From positions 186,001 through 250,000 of the forward strand of contig JAVHNS010000004.1 of assembly GCA_036872755.1 (NCBI GenBank): DNA of 64,000 nucleotides. Reading direction: 5' to 3'. The notes beneath the pieces were generated by a model. The model was given only the letters and a program-made list of their open reading frames with translations. It had not been told where the DNA came from and did no database searches. Position 1 is the first letter of the stretch; each line of letters starts with the position of its first letter. The position numbers and the translations under genes were made by a program. This DNA comes from Orbilia blumenaviensis. Its lineage: Eukaryota; Ascomycota; Orbiliomycetes; Orbiliales; Orbiliaceae. Below are positions 60,206 through 64,000 of this stretch, in pieces.

Positions 60206-62868
60206 TGGTGGTTTACTCTTGCCCTTTCTGGGATAACAATATCAACTAGTTTAACACTCTTTGTTGCTATCAATAACCCTTTTTTTCCTTTCTTTTCAAC
60301 TTGCTTCTTCCTCCCTAAGGTAACTAATGTGGATCTGCCATGGTAGCGCATAGTGCACACCGATCGATTAGGTCAGCATTTTTCTTTCCTGAACTGCCGG
60401 GGGGAAGGTTGCATGTTACAGCAGATACGAAGGGGGAAAAAAGAACAATGGAGATAGAAAACGGGTGGGTATTGTGATCGGGCGAACGGGGTAATATCTA
60501 TCCGACTCCCTTCTTTTATGCTTGATCTTCATTCTTTCTTAGTAAAACTTCGGGGCCCGGAAGCAAGAAGTTGAGAACGAATCCGTGGGAGTGTTAATTA
60601 ACATGCATTGTATTATATTATATTACCTTGTCTTGTCTTGTCTTGAATTGCTCTGAGAGAGTGTGTGTCTGTGATAGTGTGTTCGGCTCAGTGGATTGAG
60701 ATTAGTTATTATCACCTTTTGAAGCTTTGGAGATAAGTTGATTGATAGATTGAATAGATTGAATAGATTACATTACAAAAATCAATTAAATACCACTGCA
60801 TTCTATCTACAAAAAGCACCCGAGGTAGTAAAGTAAGTAAGTAGTATACGATATTTACGTGAAGGATCACTTTCCCCTACATGCAAATGCCCAAAATGAT
60901 GCCATACATCCATCCTCCCAGTAACTACATACAAAGTAGTCTAGTCTAGCCTATTTAGCTTCCTCAAAACAGAAAGAAAGTTAGGTTCGGTTCACCTAAA
61001 ACTTAATTCTTCCCATCCGCAAAACTCTATGTTTTTAAGAGAGGTACGTAGAAAGCCAAGTAAAAGGGTCGGAACCAACTTAGACCCGCGTGCGCGCGGG
61101 GCGAACAGGAAGGAGATTAGCTAAGCAAATGGGAAAGCCCGGCATAATTATGAGGCTACCCGCCAGCTTCCTAAACAAAAAGAAACCCATCACAATCACA
61201 ATCCGGACGGTTGTGATAGGTCCGCTGGTCACTAGCTACGTAGCTACTTTATCATGGGGAGGGTTTTTTTTGAAACTTGCAAATAGACGGGTATTCCCAC
61301 TTTTTTTTTTAACTTTTGGGTTCTTATGTTCTTTTTGATTTGGCTTGAAGTGGTTGGTTGGCTAGTTACGAGTATCTTATATTATATTATATTCGTAAGT
61401 ACTTACATACGTACTCTTAATATACCGTCCTCGTGCCCACCGATGATTGATATTACTATTGATATCCTTCGTATCAATCCGATCCTTTAGGGCTGAACTG
61501 CCCCCCTGCACTACACTGCTTCATCAAAGCAAAGTACAGCAAAGCACCGTCGTTCAAAACAGTTCGTAAAAAAATAACGTTATCACGTTTTCTTTATATT
61601 ATAATCTTTTTACATCTTTCTTCGCTCGTATTCTAAAACAAAAAAAAAAAAAAAAAAATCCCACGATACTCTATGTATAGTCGGGATTACACACGGATAT
61701 AACCAAAGCGTAAGAAGCCAAGAAGAAGAAGAAGCATAACGAAAACGGATGTAATGTAATGTGCTGTAATGTAAGGTAAAGTAAGGGAAGCCATAGCACA
61801 AGCTACACGTAAAGTCTCGGCCGGTAGTTGAAGTCCGCCATGTATACAGTACATGTACCCACATCGCTCGCCTCGCTAGTTTAATAATCCATCAATATCG
61901 CAATTGAATATGATATAATATGATATCCTCCGTTTTTCAGCCTTCACTCGTCTCAAGGCTATTCCCGTCAAACAAGGTTGAATCCTAAGATAGAAAAAAA
62001 AAAAAAAAAAAAAAAAAAAAGAATAAAAAAAGAAGGCGTCTTTTTTCGTGATCCCGCCGAGCAAAAAAAAACACTAAAAAAGAGCCGAAGCTAACGTTAC
62101 TAAGCCAGGGTCGGATTGGTTTGGAATTCAAGGGTCCCGATTTCTCTGATGTTTATATTCGATCTCGATCTGGGTTTGTGCGTATGTGTATGCGTGCGGC
62201 TTATACGCCACCCCGGCCGGTCTTGTCGCCTCTCAACAAAAACGACGACACAGGACCAAATCGCCATCTCGGGCCCGAAAGTCCCCCCTCGCTGCGGTAC
62301 TGGCCGGGGTGTAATCCATCCATCCACTATATGATATTCATCATTCGGGTCATAAACGAAAAAAGGACATTCGGACGAATAATCTCTCCACCAAAAAATA
62401 TACCCCAAACGGAATAATAATACAAAACAAAGAGAGAAGAATTTGTAATAATGATAGTAATGATAATGCGTTTTGTCCATGTCAAATTCACTCTATTCTC
62501 GCTGTGCACTGCAAATGCCCTTGTAACTACCTTAACCAGCTTGCCGAAAATACACAAAACATCCGGTCCCCGATGATATATGATAGGATGCCTGTATACG
62601 TAAAACGTAAGTTTTTCAATGTTATGCGCGCATCAGCAGCATGCGCAATATGTATGTATGTGTGTATGTATGCATGTGAGTCGTGTATGTACATCGCCAT
62701 GATCGGGACACAAAAAAAAAAAACGGTTTTCCAAGAAAATACGTAAAATATCTTCCATAAGAAAACCCCCCCGCTCAGGGTAAAAGAAACACCCCTTCGG
62801 ATCCTAGTATCAATCGCGAAGTGTCCTAAAGAAGCGATGATAGCACCAAAACCTAACAGTCGGCCATA
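60206..62868. other. Intergenic region
   Basis: 2.66 kb between two minus-strand genes, rich in homopolymers, including A27 at 61994-62020. It holds short microsatellite-like runs (TATATTATATTATA near 60614 and 61378) and GT/TG repeats near 62640-62680. No supported gene. A plus-strand frame at 61090-61338 lacks any recognisable domain. Confidence 0.5.
61994..62020. repeat. Poly-A homopolymer (27 nt)
   Basis: Uninterrupted A run in intergenic DNA; the length is assembly-sensitive. Confidence 0.9.
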
Positions 62869-64000
62869 TCAATTCATCCACTTCGCATAAGCCCTGTTGA
62901 TAGAGAAAAAAAACGTCAGTCACATACGTAAACCAAAACCGACGATACGAAATACCCATCGAACGATGGCAAAAAAAAAAAAAAACGACAACATGGGGTA
63001 GGTGTGAAACATACCATCTGACTCTTTCCACAACCCCCCTCTGAGCCCTAACCCCATTCCTAATACTGCCCATCTCCTCCAAATCCTCCAAGAACTCCTT
63101 CATAACCACCCCACGGGGTAAGACATACCCGGCAAGCTCCCGGAGCACATGGATCTCACAGAGCAGCAAGCCATGTTCCTTAAACGATAATATACTGCTC
63201 CTTTCCCCGCGAACATCCGCGCCCCGTCCTGCCTTAGTTGCACGGTACGCTGCACTGGTGGATAGTATCCTGTCGATATGGCGTAATATACGCACCATCC
63301 GCCCCTTCGCCTCTCCCTTCTTGATCCCGTTCCGGCCGCCCCAGGCGTTTCGTATCCAGCGGGTAGTGCCGACTACTATCAACACCCCCGGCGTAAGACC
63401 CAGCATGCCGAATAAAAGCTGCTGAGACTTAAGCATGTTATCGATCCCGCTGACCGCAACCTCAACATCGACCTTCGTCTTCTGGATCTGAATCAGTAGC
63501 GAACGGAGTAATTCGCCCGTGACCGCGCCTCGAATAGGCTTCTTCATGTCTTGCTCGTAAACTCGTAGAACAGGTGTTAGATCGCCTTGCTTAACATTCT
63601 CCCTGATCAATTCTATCTCTGCCGGCGTAAGCGGTGCAGACGCATTCCCCAGCGCAGCGGAAGGGTTATCAATCGCGAATTCCACAACCATGCGTTCCAG
63701 ACTCTCACGGTCTGAGATGAGTGATTCGCGGCTCATCAGTGCCACTTCCTGGTCTTCGCCCGTGCGTATCGTGCTGATTATGCGCTTTACGGGATCGACG
63801 ACCCAGTTATCCCAGAATTCGTAGGCGGTCTCACCGGCTTCCCGGATCCACATGTGAATCGCTTCCTGTCTGTTCACAAGAAGACGTAAAACAGTGCCAG
63901 ACGATAGAAACAGAGCTGTAATAGGAATCCAATATCTTACAATCCAGCTGGGTCTACCATTCTCCCTCAAAATCTCCCTCGACAGAACCTCCTGTCTGGG
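62869..64000 (-). CDS. nca2: Nca2, mitochondrial membrane protein, 5' partial
   Basis: Nca2 is a mitochondrial protein that in yeast affects expression of mitochondrial ATP synthase subunits 6 and 8. The gene runs off the right edge. In the window: a long exon (>64000-63015) and a final 25-nt exon (62893-62869). Near the start of the visible part, NGRPSWIVRYWIPITALFLSSGTVLRL holds one membrane span. A second hydrophobic stretch LLFGMLGLTPGVLIVVG is followed by TTRWIRNAWGG. The C-terminal LLLCEIHVLRELAGYVLP and FLEDLEEM are family-like. The final exon gives RWAYAKWMN, which I consider the real end. If the last intron (62894-63014) is not spliced, translation instead continues to 62810. The N-terminal half is outside the window. 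Confidence 0.88.

Noticed and set aside
61090..61338. Plus-strand 82-codon frame
   Set aside because: Hydrophobic C terminus comes from T-rich DNA; no start context, domain or intron support.
1..64000. tRNA, rRNA or CRISPR features
   Set aside because: I scanned for B-box-like GTTCGANNC words and repeated spacers and found no cloverleaf or array. A covariance-model search could still find a tRNA that I missed.

Overview
This is a nuclear window from a filamentous ascomycete (Pezizomycotina). The basis is short 50-120 bp spliceosomal introns with GTAAGT-like donors and CTAAC/CTGAC-like branch sites, fungal gene families throughout (HacA, Cox16, Ies6, Brr6/Brl1, Nca2, Bud13), long simple-sequence-rich intergenic DNA, and one AT-rich, stop-riddled transposon copy that looks mutated by RIP. 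I cannot name the species. An early-diverging class such as Orbiliomycetes is possible but is only a guess.

Layout. 1-9.7 kb: RNA and ribosome housekeeping genes: the Slh1 ribosome-splitting helicase (minus, runs off the left edge), a divergent Cid1/CutA-type RNA nucleotidyltransferase (plus), and splicing factor Bud13 (minus). 11.5-19.3 kb: an orphan acidic protein, an OB-fold-like protein, and an FGGY sugar kinase with seven exons including a 14-nt micro-exon. 19.3-29.5 kb: a gene-poor island with a probable orphan two-exon gene, a RIP-type Tc1/mariner relic near 23 kb, and then the long upstream region of a bZIP gene of the HacA/Hac1 (unfolded protein response) family. 29.5-34.6 kb: hacA, a mitochondrial pterin-dehydratase-like protein with an Ser-Asp-Ser-Glu tail, and Cox16. 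34.6-43.6 kb: an accessory-looking stretch with a small CaaX-box protein, a secreted beta/gamma-crystallin-like protein, and two paralogous proteins resembling the fungal DUF7587 family. 43.6-64 kb: a short-chain dehydrogenase, a rhodanese plus protein tyrosine phosphatase gene, the nuclear-envelope protein Brr6/Brl1 head-to-head with INO80 subunit Ies6, a Tda3-like FAD oxidoreductase, and Nca2 (minus, runs off the right edge).

The most unusual signal concerns two regulatory genes. Upstream of hacA there are 1,245 bases, and upstream of the tyrosine phosphatase 1,785 bases, with no ATG at all on the sense strand. The opposite strand of the same DNA carries roughly two dozen and three dozen ATG triplets respectively. 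This looks like selection against upstream start codons in very long 5' leaders. For hacA it is notable because the best-studied filamentous-fungal hacA leaders carry an upstream ORF.

The genes do not form an obvious pathway or biosynthetic cluster. Several are arranged as divergent pairs sharing a promoter (Slh1/CutA-like, Brr6/Ies6). I recognised no rRNA, tRNA, CRISPR array or intact mobile element. Exon borders were read by eye from frame continuity, splice consensus and family conservation.
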